Assembly: GCA_000310025.1 (NCBI GenBank)
Contig: FN649748.1
Span: 897,143 to 961,142 of the forward strand
Length of the DNA stretch: 64,000 nt
Source: Ectocarpus siliculosus
Taxonomy: Eukaryota > Sar > Phaeophyceae > Ectocarpales > Ectocarpaceae
Direction of reading: 5' to 3'
Positions 1 to 10,880 of this stretch are shown one piece after another; within the stretch, counting starts at the first letter, position 1, and each line of letters starts with the position of its first letter. A program made the position numbers and the translations under genes. A model generated the notes under the pieces. The model was not told the origin of the DNA. It searched no databases and was given only the letters and a program-made list of their open reading frames with translations.

Positions 1-127
1 CAGATGGGCAGAAATACAGTAGGTGGGGGGGCGGCGTCGTGAAGTCGGCGTGATTGAACTGAGTCCCGGTGAAAATTCCTCGCTAATAATGGCGAGGGAA
101 AATATGTGTTTCCCCTGGTTGCCGTTC

Positions 128-600
128 CTATGATAGCGCCGTTAGGCATCCACCCACGTAGATGGAAGTATGCCTATATCTTTGAGATACAGAATGGGCC
201 CGGAGAAAACAAACGTCAAAATCGAGCCTCGATTTCTAATTTTCGCCCGAAGGACCAGCCGAAGCCGGCCAATTTCTTCAAACGGATTTCGTAATTCCTT
301 TGGGCTGTCGCATCGTTTTGTTGCTCTTATTTTAATATTTTCAAATTTCTGGCGAAGAATACAACAACACATCATGCCTTGTCATGCAGGATTTCAAATC
401 GACAGCTCGGTGGTGGCGAACATTGATCGAGGTTGTCGCCCTCCTGAACTTTCTGACACCCTTGATTTGTCGCAGTACAGCAGTACAGAAGCAGTGGGTA
501 GCGCAGCCCGCGGGGGCGCGGGGGCGCGGGGGCGCGGGGGGCGCCGCGAAATAACCACTCTGCCCCCTACCAAAATATTTACATGGGCTAGGTACATTGT
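128..600 (-). repeat. Dispersed repeat, copy A
   Basis: Read on the minus strand, this block matches 61520-61935 over most of its length. Shared landmarks are a GGTAGGGG-CAGA block, TCGCGGCGCCCCCCG, GCGCTACCCACTGCT, GATGCGACAGCCC and CTCGATTTTGACGTTT, in the same order. Positions 508-545 add a GGGGGCGCG tandem run that the other copy lacks. No coding capacity is evident and the family is not recognised; the ends are approximate. Confidence 0.65.
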
Positions 601-838
601 GATGGCAGCATGACAGCCGCAGCGGCGGGACGTTTCTTATTGGACACGCTTTCCCAGCTACCCGTTGTTTGTTGTGTTTCGGGGTATCGCACGATCGTGT
701 TTCATATGTCGTGACCCAGATTGAGCTGGGTTTCTTCGCCCTTTTTTCTTTGTTTTCGTAAACATTTGAGCTTTTTTCTTCAACAGAATGTTTCTTAATT
801 GCGAGCCTGTTCTGTACTTGTCGTCCCCTCTCTCAAAC
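601..838. other. No recognisable feature
   Basis: AT-rich stretch between two repeats with runs of TTTTTTCTT. I see no exon, RNA gene or repeat. Confidence 0.4.
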
Positions 839-839
839 C

Positions 840-1260
840 CTGATCGAACATAATTTAATCAACGACAGGTAGCCTAGGACATTCCGCTCGCCTCCGCTCG
901 CCTCTACTATGCGAGGTAACCATAGAATGAAAAAAAAGAAGTAAAAAAAAGGGAAGAAGAAATAGAAAAGAAATTGAAGAGAGCAGAGGGAGAAAACGGG
1001 AAGAGAAGGACGCAGACAAACACACACGCCAGAGCCACTACCGTAGCGACACACCCAACAAACAAAACAACACAAGACAACACAAAACAACAGACAACGG
1101 GCCACCCGAGCCAGCAAAGGCACGTCATCACTCGTGGGGGCGATGGTGCAATAGTGTAGTGCCGGGGGGGGGATACGTCAATCAAGGGGTTCAATCCGGC
1201 ACAGCATTTCGCACCACTCGGTCCGCCTCGTTTGCTGTCTTCCCTCGCCGGTCCGTCTCG
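840..1260 (-). mobile_element. LINE 3' fragment, inverted copy
   Basis: The reverse complement matches the 3' part of the LINE at 4030-4380: end of the ORF (TGGCGCGAAATACTGTGCCG), a C-run, the CT-rich untranslated stretch and the block starting TTACCTCGCATAG. The copy is truncated at its 5' end and carries no reverse-transcriptase sequence. It lies head to head with the plus-strand tail that follows. Confidence 0.7.
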
Positions 1261-1261
1261 T

Positions 1262-2110
1262 CCGTCTGCAGTACGGTAGTGGTTCCGGTGTGTCTTTCTC
1301 TGTGTCTGTTTTCTCCCTCTGCTTCTCTTTTCCTATTCTCTCTCTTCCAGTCTATTTTTACCGGATCTCCCACACTTTCTATGCATACATTTTGGCTAAA
1401 CCGCCCATGGGTCACCCATGGTTGACCCATGAACATACCCGTGGGTAGCCCGTGGGCAGCCCATGGGCGGCCATGAGTGCCCTTCAACCGGAACCCTATA
1501 GATTATCTGCTCTGGAACGGGCAGTATAACGGCAAATACCCCTAACGCTAACCCTAAACCCAAGCCCACACGATACGTGCTACGTTGGCGCTGGGTGGCT
1601 AAGTTCTAGGGTGATGTGCCGATGGCTAAGTTCTACATGTGTATGTAGTTTGATATGCCGGCGTGGCGAGTTCTAGGATGAAGCGCCCACGGTAGGCACT
1701 TTGTGGGCAGTTCATGGGCCGCCCATGGGCTGCCCATGAAGTGCCCATGGGATGGCGGCCCATGGGTGACCCATGGGTGACCCATGCGCGGTTTTTACAA
1801 AGCTGTCAGTAGTGTGGGAGGTTGCGTTTACCTCGCATAGCGTGTTAGAGGCGAGTGGAGGGTTCTAGCTGACTATCTGTCTTTGAGTTCTGTTGACTTG
1901 CACACCCTTCGGGTCCAATATATGTTTCATACGTTGTTTTTTGTAAGTTAGCCTGTGACCACGGGAATCAACCGCGCTAAGTGTTAGACTACATACAAGA
2001 GTAGGACTAAAAAAGGTACACACATGTACTGGGTAGAGAGTTCTGGACATTTTTTCTGTATGAAGATAACAACAACAACAACATAAACAACAACAACAAC
2101 CATCCACGTC
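1262..2110 (+). mobile_element. LINE 3' tail split by an insertion
   Basis: Positions 1262-1350 resemble the CT-rich 3' region of the LINE at 4200-4300. Positions 1820-2110 resume with the same downstream blocks: TTTACCTCGCATAGCG, an ACCCTTCGGGT hairpin, GCCTGTGACCACGGGAATC, GTGTTAGACTA and a terminal AAC-rich run. The gap is filled by the inverted-repeat element at 1355-1830. No protein is encoded. Confidence 0.65.
1355..1830. mobile_element. CCCATGGG inverted-repeat element
   Basis: The left side (CTCCCACACT, then AACCGCCCATGGGTCACCCA) recurs inverted on the right (TGGGTGACCCATG then AGTGTGGGAGG). Both arms are packed with CCCATGGG-type palindromes, and the centre holds a degenerate CCCTAA-like run near 1538-1560. 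It interrupts a LINE 3' tail, so it behaves as a non-autonomous insertion. It differs from the TTTCATGAAA-type elements at 13.5 and 34 kb. Confidence 0.6.
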
Positions 2111-2299
2111 CCTGGAATCGCTACCCGGTTTTATACCCAACGGCCCAGCCCTCTACTTACAATTTTGATACATCCACATGGGTGTATTTCAGCTACATGG
2201 TTGGGTAGGTGGGCGTTTGGTTGATGCGCGAATATATTGATGTTCCATGTATTATGTAGAATACATGTACATATGCATTCGCAAACATTTGTCGTCCAA

Positions 2300-4525
2300 A
2301 CACATCCTCGTTGAGGTGTGGAACAGAGGAGAGATCCCCCCAAGAGTGGAAGGACGCAACCATCAAGTTGTTGTACAAGAAGGAAGGGTGACCGGTCCAA
2401 CTGCAACAACCGCAGGGGGGTCTCGCTGCTCTTCTACTTAGGCAAGGTCCCCGTCAAGACAATCACCAACCATCGAAGCGCCTTCTGCGAAACCAGCAAC
2501 ATCCTCCCGGAGGAACAATGCGGGTTCCGACCTGGGCGATCCACCATCGACATGCTGTTCGCCGTGCGCCGACTCCACGAGCTGGGGCGGAGAAGGCAAA
2601 CACCACTCTACATGTGATTCGTCGACCTACAGAAGGTGTATGACTCGGTGGACCGAGAGCTGCTGTGGAAGGTGCTGGCCAGGGCCGGGATCCCCGAGAA
2701 GGTGATCGCCGTCATTCTCCAATTCCACGACGGAATGCGAGCCCGGGTGCGCATGGACGACGGAGAGTTTTCGGATTGATTCTGGGTCACACAAGAGGCC
2801 TACAACAACGGTGTGCACTGCTGTCCCCACTGCTATTCAACATCTTCTTCGCCGCGGTCATCGAGGTCGTTGTCATTCGATTCAGCGAGGATGATGATTT
2901 TCTGCAGAACCTGGTGTACCTGGAGGAGGGGACGGGAGCGGGGGCGGGGACACCACTTGACCACGTGCGAAGGGCGGTATGAGGGATGCTGTATGCCGAT
3001 GACGCCGGCGTTGTATCGAGGTCTGTCGAAGAACTGGCGAGAGTGATGGCCGTCATCGTGCAGGTGTTGGGGGAGTTCGGGCTGACGGTATCGGGGAAGA
3101 AGACGGAGACGCTCCTGATGCGCGCAAAGGAGAAGCAGACAACAACACCACGCCCCCCCCCCGTCGTCCCCGCTGATCATGGAGGCAGCAGGGCAGAGGT
3201 ACGCCCAGACGACTGAATTTCGGTTCCTAGGCGGCCTCGTCATCGAACATGGCGACCCCACCCGGGAAATCACCTACCGGAGCAGAACAGCGTGGGCATG
3301 CGTCGGGAGATATGGCCAGAAGCTCTTCGACAGGCCCGCAGCACCGTTTCGACTCAAGACTCGCCTGCTCTAGGCCGAGGCGATGGAGGTACTGCTGTAC
3401 GACTGCATGATGCGGACCCCACGTCAAGAACAATACCGGACGTTGCGGACGACACACCACCGCCTGTTCCTGCGATTTATCGGTTACCAACGCAAGAAGG
3501 GCACCTACCGGCAGCCTTCCTACGCACAGACTCTGAAGAGGGTAGGGCGCCAGAGCGTGGAAGCCGCTGTTCGGCAACGGCGCCTGAGCATTGGCAAGGC
3601 AGCCAGACGGACGGCTCCCTAAACGGTTGGTGCTTCGCAAGCTGGTGGGGGGGGAGGGCCCAGGCAGGGGGAAACCGGAGCAAAACTGGCTGACGTGTCT
3701 GGAGGACGACCTCAAGATGTTCGAAGCAAAGCACGGATCTGCAGACACCGAGCCATGCTTCTTCGGAGTCCCGGAAATAACTTGGATGGAAGCAGCGAGG
3801 GTGGAACGGGGTGCACCGTGGCATACAGGGGTACTGCGGGGAGCTAAGAGGTTCATGACCTCCTGGCACAAGAAGGAAGAGGAGGCTAGCCGACAACGAG
3901 CGCTCAAACGAAACAAGAAGCCCGGCAACAACACGGACACGGCAACAACCACTGGGGCGCGAGGGGTACAACAGGCGGACGAGACGACGAGGGAAGACAG
4001 GAAACGCGAGAGGCGGACCGAGTGGCGCGAAATACTGTGCCGGAGTGAACCCCTTACTTGACTTATGCCCCCCCCCCCCCCCCGGCACTGCACCATTGTA
4101 CCACTGCACCAACCCCCCACGCACGAGGACGCGCATTTACTGGCTCGGGTGGCCCGCTTTGTGTTGTGCTGTCTTGTGTTGCTGTTTGTTTGTTTTTGTC
4201 TCTTCGACGTGTATCTTTCTCTGTCTGTGTCTTTCTCCTTCTCTTCCCCTTTGCTCTCCGTCTGCTCTCTTCTTCTTTTTTTTCCTTTTTTCTCTTTTCC
4301 AAGCCTAGGGTTACCTCGCATAGCGTGCGGAGACGAGCGGATTGGCCTAGGCTATCTGTCGTTGACTTCAATTGACTTGCGGACCCTTCGGGTCCATTGT
4401 ATTTTCGTATACCTTTCTTTGGGTAAATTAGCCTGTGACCACGGGAATCGACCGCGTTAAGTGTTAGACTATGTAGTACGGACAGAAGAAAGTACTGGGC
4501 GGAAAGAATGGAAGACCGGTTTTCA
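2300..4525 (+). mobile_element. Degraded LINE retrotransposon (reverse transcriptase)
   Basis: Translations in shifting plus frames give a broken non-LTR reverse transcriptase. An NRGEIPPEWKD-like thumb/finger stretch comes near 2320, EEQCGFRPGRSTIDMLF near 2511-2560, [20 protein letters not shown] near 2620-2670, then SPLLFNIFFAAVIEV near 2830-2870 and the catalytic LYADDAG at about 2990. Stops interrupt at about 2616 and 2777, and frames change several times. The C-terminal region runs to a stop at about 4061, followed by a C-run, a CT-rich 3' UTR, the GGACCCTTCGGGTCC hairpin near 4382 and a short AAC-type tail. The 5' end (endonuclease) is missing. Dead copy. Confidence 0.85.
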
Positions 4526-4552
4526 ATCTGAAGACATCATCAACGTTGACTC

Positions 4553-4625
4553 AGTGGTCTAGTGGTCAGAGCTTTCTTACACAAGGTTCCACACACGGGT
4601 TCGAATCCCAGTGGTCCACTTACAC
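4553..4625 (+). mobile_element. tRNA-derived SINE head
   Basis: It contains an A-box-like TGGTCTAGTGGTCAGAGC and a B box GGTTCGAATCCC at tRNA spacing. The two acceptor-stem halves do not pair and the anticodon arm is poor, so it is read as a tRNA-derived repeat rather than a working tRNA. It follows a LINE 3' tail directly. Confidence 0.5.
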
Positions 4626-4771
4626 AAGAACCGCCATTTGTTTACCAAACAGCAACGCATGGCAAGGGGTCCGTCCGCGGAGATCCCTACTCTCGATCCC
4701 AGAGACTATAAAAGCTTAACCCCATGTGATCCGGCCGGCCGGGTGCTAACGAGCTCTGAGCATATATCTTT

Positions 4772-4842
4772 GATTAGATAAAATTAGACCATCTATCTGA
4801 CAAGTCAACGTTGACTGATCAGATGGTCTAATTTTATCTAAT
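4772..4842. repeat. Perfect hairpin repeat
   Basis: AGATAAAATTAGACCATCT is repeated inverted as AGATGGTCTAATTTTATCT around a loop containing the palindrome GTCAACGTTGAC. It could be a tiny foldback element. No gene is nearby. Confidence 0.75.
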
Positions 4843-4849
4843 AACGCCG

Positions 4850-5425
4850 ACTGTACATGGAAGTCGTACGAGTGTCGACTCAGTTGTGCTGCATCTTCCA
4901 CGCACTTCTGCCAGTGCTGGTTTGTTGATTGGAGTCTTGTAGGTCGAGATACAGCAGTTCAGTGGGATTCTCGGGTTGTGGAGGCAAAAGTGGACCAGAG
5001 CAAACAATTTCATGCATAGCTCGATTACTGCTGCTGTGTTTTTGCAACAGCAGTATGGACTAGACGCCGAACGACGTCCGCGTACTACCGCAACGACCTA
5101 ACTGGATGGGATACTTCCTACCATAGTACAGTGCGATGCAATCATCTGTTCGTGTGTCGCGCGGCTGCCACATGTGTCGACGACAGGTACACGTAGAGCT
5201 CTCGCCATGTTGTCGTTACCGCGCAGGAGGACCCCTCGGAGATCTTCCACATGGTGCTACAAAGACAGCAGTACTACTGTACATAGATGTCGTAGGAGAA
5301 TGGAGTTGTGCTGTCACGGCATCTTCCACGCACTCTCCTACCGGTGCTTGAGTCGATTGGAGTCTTGTAGGCCGAAATACAAGAGTGGGTTGGGTTCACG
5401 GGTTGTGGAAGCAAACCTGCCTGCA
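4850..5425 (+). repeat. Diverged direct duplication
   Basis: Positions 4850-4990 and 5274-5425 match in order: CTGTACAT, GAGTTGTGCTG, CATCTTCCACGCACT, GATTGGAGTCTTGTAGG and CGGGTTGTGGA-GCAAA. The copies are about 425 bases apart and clearly diverged. I see no coding role. Confidence 0.6.
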
Positions 5426-5604
5426 ACAACAGAGAAGGCGGTGTTCTATTTACTAAATAGAGTATCCCGCTCAACTCTTTCTTTTTTTTTTGCGACATGT
5501 GGTTGCATATTTCTTTGCCACTGCCGAGAAAGACCGCTGGATCTTTACGCAGTCCACCTTTCGCAGTTATCATTTTACACCGAACGACGCAGGACGGGTC
5601 GACC

Positions 5605-5609
5605 TTCAT

Positions 5610-5640
<31 letters not shown>

Positions 5641-5715
5641 TTCTTCACATGAAAAACCGTTCCGATCTCTCTCTACCCAGTAACTTCAACTCCGTATGTC
5701 CGTACTTACTTGTGG
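5605..5715 (-). mobile_element. LINE/SINE tail fragment with TTG run
   Basis: A (TTG)n run is followed by TTCTTCACATGAAAAACCGT, TCTCTCTACCCA and GTATGTCCGTAC. The same order appears at 28137-28220. It is the AAC-rich tail of the LINE family read in reverse. Confidence 0.5.
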
Positions 5716-7114
5716 ATTACCCATTATTGGAAATTGTGGAAATCCCTTCATTCCGAGAGAGCCACAGGTCGGCATCCGGCCTTTTCTTTTTTTGTATGCA
5801 CTTTTCTTATATGTTTTTTTTCTTCCTGTGAAGTTTTGACGTTGCGCTTGCCATCGTCGCTGAAGTGTTTGTGGCTTCAAATCTTCTCAGCCGGCCTTCA
5901 AACTTTTTGCTTGTTGATAAGTCTCCGTGGTAACTTCTCCGCGCATGAGTCATATGCAGTTTGTTATGACCTGCGCTTTGACTCTCACGATGGGTATTTT
6001 ACCTCTCTGTCTTGCATTGGTGAGTACCTGCGTTATACGGAAGGATCGTTCCACGACGCAAACGTCGACGTCTCCGGTTTTTTTTTTGTTCCCTCCGCAC
6101 TCCTTCCTTGCGGCGGTTTTCACACCGACTTCGAACGTGGGGTGCAATTTCCTCTCTTCGTACCTTCTTCCTCGTCGGCCTTCTCCATCGTTATGTATAC
6201 ATAATGTATATCTCGATTTTTCGGCTTAAAGTTTTCGGTTCCGATAGAGACAAGACTACGGACTGACATTCATTTCCCTTTCACCCCCGACGGGACCGCG
6301 CGTTCGTCGAGTGCCGAAATTCTTCACCACTTCCTTGCCTCTCCCAACACCGTCCCTTCTTCCCGCCCCAATAAATCTTCTCCGCTTCTTCTTCTTCTTT
6401 CCTTCCTCCCGGACACTCACCACCATCCGTCCTGGATGTTGGCCCCCAGCCCCATTGGGGGGCGGGGGGCCAATCCTTAACCCTAGTACCTTTTATCGGT
6501 GTTTTTCTGGAGTCTGTGACGAGATGTGACGATCTCTGACGCGGGTGTGGAGCTACGTAGTCCGACCACTGTGTGCAGGTTGGAGCCGCTCTGCTTCTTC
6601 AGTCTGTTTCCTTCCTTATCCTTCCTTTCTCTCTCAGTCGCTCGCTATCGCTCACTCCCAGGGAACACCAGGGAACACCAGGGAACACTGAGCAAGGTGG
6701 AACGCCTGCACATCGCTTGCTACTGCTAGTAACCTGACCGCTACCTGCCTAAAGTCGGAATACTAGGAATCTGGCCAGGTGGTCGGGGTTTTCCTGAAAG
6801 ATATACCCGCCCAGATGGTATCTTAGTCCAAGGGTCCAAATACATACCATAACAGGTCTGAGCGGCACATGTAGACTAGTAGAGACTACTTGGGTGGGAC
6901 GGCGGGTGACGCGATGAGCGCATCGCGAAACCGTTGTGCACGAATGCATACACACACGCATACTACGAGGATTCGGCCAGTGCGACGGCTTCGCTTGGAG
7001 CCTAAGCTCCCAAACCTTGTCCCTGGAGGCATCGCTGAACGCCTGCACATGCCCATTCCTGTTGAAGGGAGGTGCCAAACGTCCCTCAAGAATGAGCAGG
7101 CTACGGGGAGACTA
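5716..7114. other. No gene recognised
   Basis: Contains CT-rich tracts, a triplicated AGGGAACACC motif at 6659-6687 and several short open frames with low-complexity translations. None looks like a conserved protein or has convincing splice partners. Confidence 0.35.
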
Positions 7115-7446
7115 TTTTTTTTTTTTTTTGTCTTCACTTCAAATCAGCGCTCACAGCACTAGTCTACATAGTGGCGTTTCCAACTCGTGGTCTCACAGAA
7201 GAGCCCCTCTCTACTCTCTACCCTCCCCTCCTGCGGTACGTTGCCTTCGAATTTTAATGCGAGAAGAATTCAGCACTCTCTTCCCTCTGTGTACACACAC
7301 GGTCTAGCGCTACCCACTAGGCCAGGAGCGGAAGCGAGAGAAAAACTCACTTTGCAAGAAAAGCTCGCTTGCGCCGGGATTCGAACCCATGACCTGTGGC
7401 CTCTAGAGGGTTTTGAGATATCCAACTAGATCACCGGGGCGACCGG
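7115..7446 (-). mobile_element. tRNA-derived SINE, copy 1
   Basis: On the minus strand it starts with a tRNA-like head (CCGGTCGCCCCGGTGATCTA, then GGGTTCGAATCCCGGCG). A body follows with GAGCTTTTCTTGCAAAGTGA, GTGTGTACACAGAGGGAAGA and TTCTCGCATTAAAATT, then GCGCTGATTTGAAGTGAAGA and a poly-A tail. The same order occurs at 9645-9972 and 38076-38438. An A box, a B box, a unique body and an A tail are the hallmarks of a SINE. Confidence 0.8.
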
Positions 7447-8015
7447 CTATTATCTATACTATACGGCCTGTTGTATAGGCTAGGGACTAAACCACACTGA
7501 TCCACTGCTTAGGCATGGCCCATAGCGAGGGGAGGGGTCTTTCTAGCGAGCATGGCTAGACTCACCCTCAAGGGACCGATACCTTCTTGCTGCGGCGCAC
7601 CCGCCGCGAGGCGTACGTAGTGGTAGAGTTGGGTCGGCACTGGTGCGTCAGGTACAAAATTGCAGATAGATGAGCGGGCCACATGGCCGTCGGTGTAGGC
7701 AGCAATGTCCATCTCAGTTTTGTGCGCGGAGGCAGACGCCATCAGAAAGGTGGACGGGCACTATGTACACGGCCCTAGGTTTGCTAGAGGGAGCTGTACT
7801 GTCTCAAGAACCTGGCTTCGCCATCAAAGGGGAGGAGGGAACAGGTGGTGACGAACTGAATGGGCTGGTTGACCCTGCGGCGCAAGAATTTTTAGACCAA
7901 GAACCTAGTAAAAGTGCAACGAGGGAGAAAGCGAGGAACCGACTGGGAAGGACAGCAACGAGAGCGTGTACGGGCGGAGCGGGTCGATTTTATTCGTGCT
8001 AGGACTGGCCGCAGC
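7447..8015. other. No gene recognised
   Basis: A few open frames of about 80-110 codons overlap on both strands, but none has a recognisable domain. There is no repeat besides the GC-rich minisatellite that follows. Confidence 0.35.
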
Positions 8016-8090
8016 GACACCGGAGCAGCGGCGCCGGAGCAGCGGCGCCGGAGCAGCGGCATCGAGCAGCGGCGCCGGAGCACACGGACG
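8016..8090 (+). repeat. GC-rich minisatellite
   Basis: About four tandem units of roughly 15 bp, consensus CGCCGGAGCAGCGG. It inflates open frames on both strands into Ala/Arg/Ser-rich peptides, which I do not regard as proteins. Confidence 0.8.
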
Positions 8091-8389
8091 ACATCGAACC
8101 GTGACGCACGGACGAACATTTTGTGTTGTCAAATATTTTCCTACTATCTCCTAGGGTTAGGACGTCACAACAGCAATCTGGCAGTTGGCAAGCGGCGGAC
8201 CTCTCGGGTTGTTCGCGGTGGACTGCAGAGATCCCCGTTTCCATTTGGCAGACAGATCTCCCGTTAAGACACACAGGCCATTTCTGTCCGGATTTGGGTT
8301 AGATTGGTTAGATCCGACTCTTTTATTCTTGTAACGAAATGTTATTTCGAGATCTGATTTCTTAAGACCAGTGTTGGATATTGGTCGGG

Positions 8390-8515
8390 CAGAAGGGTTC
8401 GATACAATGCGCCAATCGTATCGAGAAAAAAACACAAATACCGATATTTTGTTCGATATCCCGAAAATGGCTCGATACGTATCGAGTATCGATACTCGAT
8501 ATCGATACGGCTGTT
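8390..8515. repeat. CGATA/TATCG palindrome cluster 1
   Basis: Dense run of CGATA and its complement, including CGATACGTATCGAGTATCGA and the palindromes GATATC and CGTATCG. A second cluster lies at 9527-9640. Function unknown. Confidence 0.6.
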
Positions 8516-9526
8516 TTGAAGGCCTCAGGTTACAAGAAGAGCGAGCGTTACGCAACTACACGTACCCTGGCACACCCGAACCCTTATCTGAAGTATACAG
8601 CAGTGCGCAAGACGTGCGCGCATGGTCCGGCGGCATGCAAGTAGTGGTGTTTGCCAGGTGCCAGGTGTGTGCAGTTAGTTAGTTGAACATCACGGGCACA
8701 ACAACAGCGGGCACACGTTGTGACGTGATGTTGTGCATACAAAAAAAAAAAAAACTGCATCGTGCAAGAGGCAGGAGTTGGTTGTGTAGCTATGTCCACC
8801 AGATATATTTTACATTTTACAGTCAGTGTGCCTTGTACTACCTTCAAAGTTATGCATGCAAAATTCCACCCACCAGTTGTGGGTGCCCAACAATCAGCAA
8901 TGCACCTCGAGCGAGTATCAACTCTAGAAAAACAAACAGCCAAAAGGAAACAAAAGAAAAAACATGGCGAAAACATTATGTGCGAAAATCAAACGCTTGC
9001 CAAACTTGAACACGACGACATCACCTACTACCTCTATTCATCACACGCCCAAGTGGTCGGACATGAAATCAAGCACACCTTGCCATTACGTATTACAAGT
9101 CCCAAAACCAAGTTCACACAGCATAAATTGTCCGCAGGAGGTACGGCCTCTGTTCGCACTAATGTAGCAGTTCTACTTACTGCTGAAACTGCGGGAAACG
9201 CCAAATCTACATAATAAGGAGGCAAGCTGACTCTAAAATTAACGGGTATAACTGCTACACTACTCATTCGGCAGAGGCAGCGCTATCGCCGGCGACAAAG
9301 CCGAATTCTTGAAGACTCATGTTGCACACCGATGTGGTTCTCAGGAGCTGAGACACAGGCGCTGTTGGTGTGGTGTGTGGCTGGCAGGGGCTGGTGTGTG
9401 TGTGGTGTGTGGTTGTGATGGCAGTGGGGGGCGACAGGAGTGGGCGCGTAGCAGGCGCCTTCGGGGAGCGAAAAAAGGGGGTAGACAGCTGGGAAACTGA
9501 CCCCCCCCCGGTAAAAAGGGGGCCAA
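8516..9526. other. No gene recognised
   Basis: Contains a poly-A run (8741-8754) and an A-rich stretch near 8930-8960. An open plus frame of about 150 codons at 8762-9214 has no recognisable domain or splice context. Possibly the interior of a repeat bounded by the two CGATA clusters. Confidence 0.3.
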
Positions 9527-9642
9527 AATACCGATACCGATTCGTATCGACAAATATCGGCGTGGAAACCGGCAATACCGATACTGCGTATCGGCGATAT
9601 ATATCAGTTTTGTATCGATATTCGATACCCAATATCCATACT
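9527..9642. repeat. CGATA/TATCG palindrome cluster 2
   Basis: CCGATACCGATTCGTATCGA, TACCGATACTGCGTATCGGC and GTATCGATATTCGATAC follow one another. It resembles the cluster at 8390-8515 and abuts SINE copy 2. Confidence 0.6.
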
Positions 9643-9644
9643 GC

Positions 9645-10035
9645 CGGTCGCCCCGGTGGTCTAGTTGGTAGCCTCGTAACCTTCTAGAGGGCAGGTCGGG
9701 GGTTCGAATCCCGGCGTAGGCGAGCTTTTCTTGCAAAGTGAGTTTTTCTCTCGCTTCTGCTCCTGGCCAAGTGGATAGCGCTAGTTCGTGTGTACACAGA
9801 GGGAAGAGAGTGCTGAACTCTTCTCGCATTAAAAATTGAAGGCGAAGTACCGCAGGAGGGGATGGTAGAGAGAGGTCTTCTGTGTGTCCACGGGTTGGAA
9901 GCAACGGCACTAGTGCTGTGAGCGCTGATTTGAAGTGAAGACAAGTGAAGAACAAAAAAAAAAAAAAAAAAACACTGGGTAAGACCCAAGTCGTAAGACC
10001 TACCCTTTAATCTGAAGACAACAACAACAACTGCT
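9645..10035 (+). mobile_element. tRNA-derived SINE, copy 2
   Basis: The tRNA-like head (GGTGGTCTAGTTGGTAGCC as A box, GGTTCGAATCCCGGCG as B box) leads into the same body as copies 1 and 3, ending in GAAGTGAAGACAAGTGAAG and an A-run at 9954-9972. The next 60 bases end in AATCTGAAGACAACAACAAC, which is the tail of the LINE family. The SINE either borrowed a LINE-type 3' end or sits beside a LINE tail. Confidence 0.8.
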
Positions 10036-10439
10036 GTACCGACGAATTTGATAATTGACTGGAGATCGAACAAAAGAGGGTCCGAACGCTGAGCGCGTTC
10101 ACCCCTTATCCTACAGGCATCTTACACATTGTGCCCTGTCCTCACACAATCCTAACAGGGGGACTGTGCAATGAGGCGGGCGTGCTTGCCGGTTGTCACC
10201 ACTGGGCCCTCCGGCCAGATAATTTTTCGTGAATTTGTATGCAAACCAACCACATGGGTCGTACTACAATTTGTACAGTAATGCCGACCTGCCTACCTGC
10301 TGACTTAGGACTTACCTCCAATCGCCAAGACACGGGGTAGCAACGGCCACAAACGCCCCAGCCTCTCTCCTCCCTTTTTGTCACCGCCAGCGGTAGTCTC
10401 TGTGTTGGAGGTGCAAACGAGGAAGTACAGAGTTGGGAG

Positions 10440-10880
10440 CCCAATTTGGTTGACCAAACTCCAAGCCAAGAAAGAACAATTCGGTGTGCCACTTCGATAT
10501 ACATACATACCAGTACCGTAGTGCTGACGACTTTTGGTCGAAAGCGGTGGTCTTCATGTCGGGATACCATTTCTTGGAACATTCCTTGGGTCGGTGCAGC
10601 CCTGCGCGGCAACCTAGCTTTTCACCGTACAGCAACCTACAGCGTTCACGGTGCACAACAACCTAGCCCTGACACCGTACAACAACCTAGCGTTGACGGT
10701 GCACAACAACCTAGCCCTGACGGTGCACAGCAACCTAGTTCTTAACCCCTCCTGCGCCGCGGCTTAGCCTAGCTAAACGGGACAGCTGCAACCTAGAACG
10801 CAAACGGTGCAGCAACCTAGCTTTTTCACTGTGCAGCAACCTAGCGTTGCCGCGGCTCGGCCTAGGCTTGCTTGGTACAA
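10440..10880 (+). repeat. Repeat with CAACCTAGC minisatellite
   Basis: Positions 10605-10860 repeat AACAACCTAGC with variable spacers (GTTGACGGTGCAC, CCCTGACACCGTAC). The flank CGGGATACCATTTCTTGGAA and CATTCCTTGGGT recurs, inverted, at 49485-49530, beside a matching CTAGGTTG array. The two form one dispersed family in opposite orientation. Confidence 0.65.

Noticed and set aside
3227-4321. 364-codon minus frame opposite the LINE
   Set aside because: It is the antisense of the decayed reverse transcriptase and its CT-rich 3' UTR; no domain is seen.
4553-4625. Functional tRNA gene
   Set aside because: A and B boxes are present, but the acceptor stem does not pair and the anticodon arm is poor; it follows a LINE tail.
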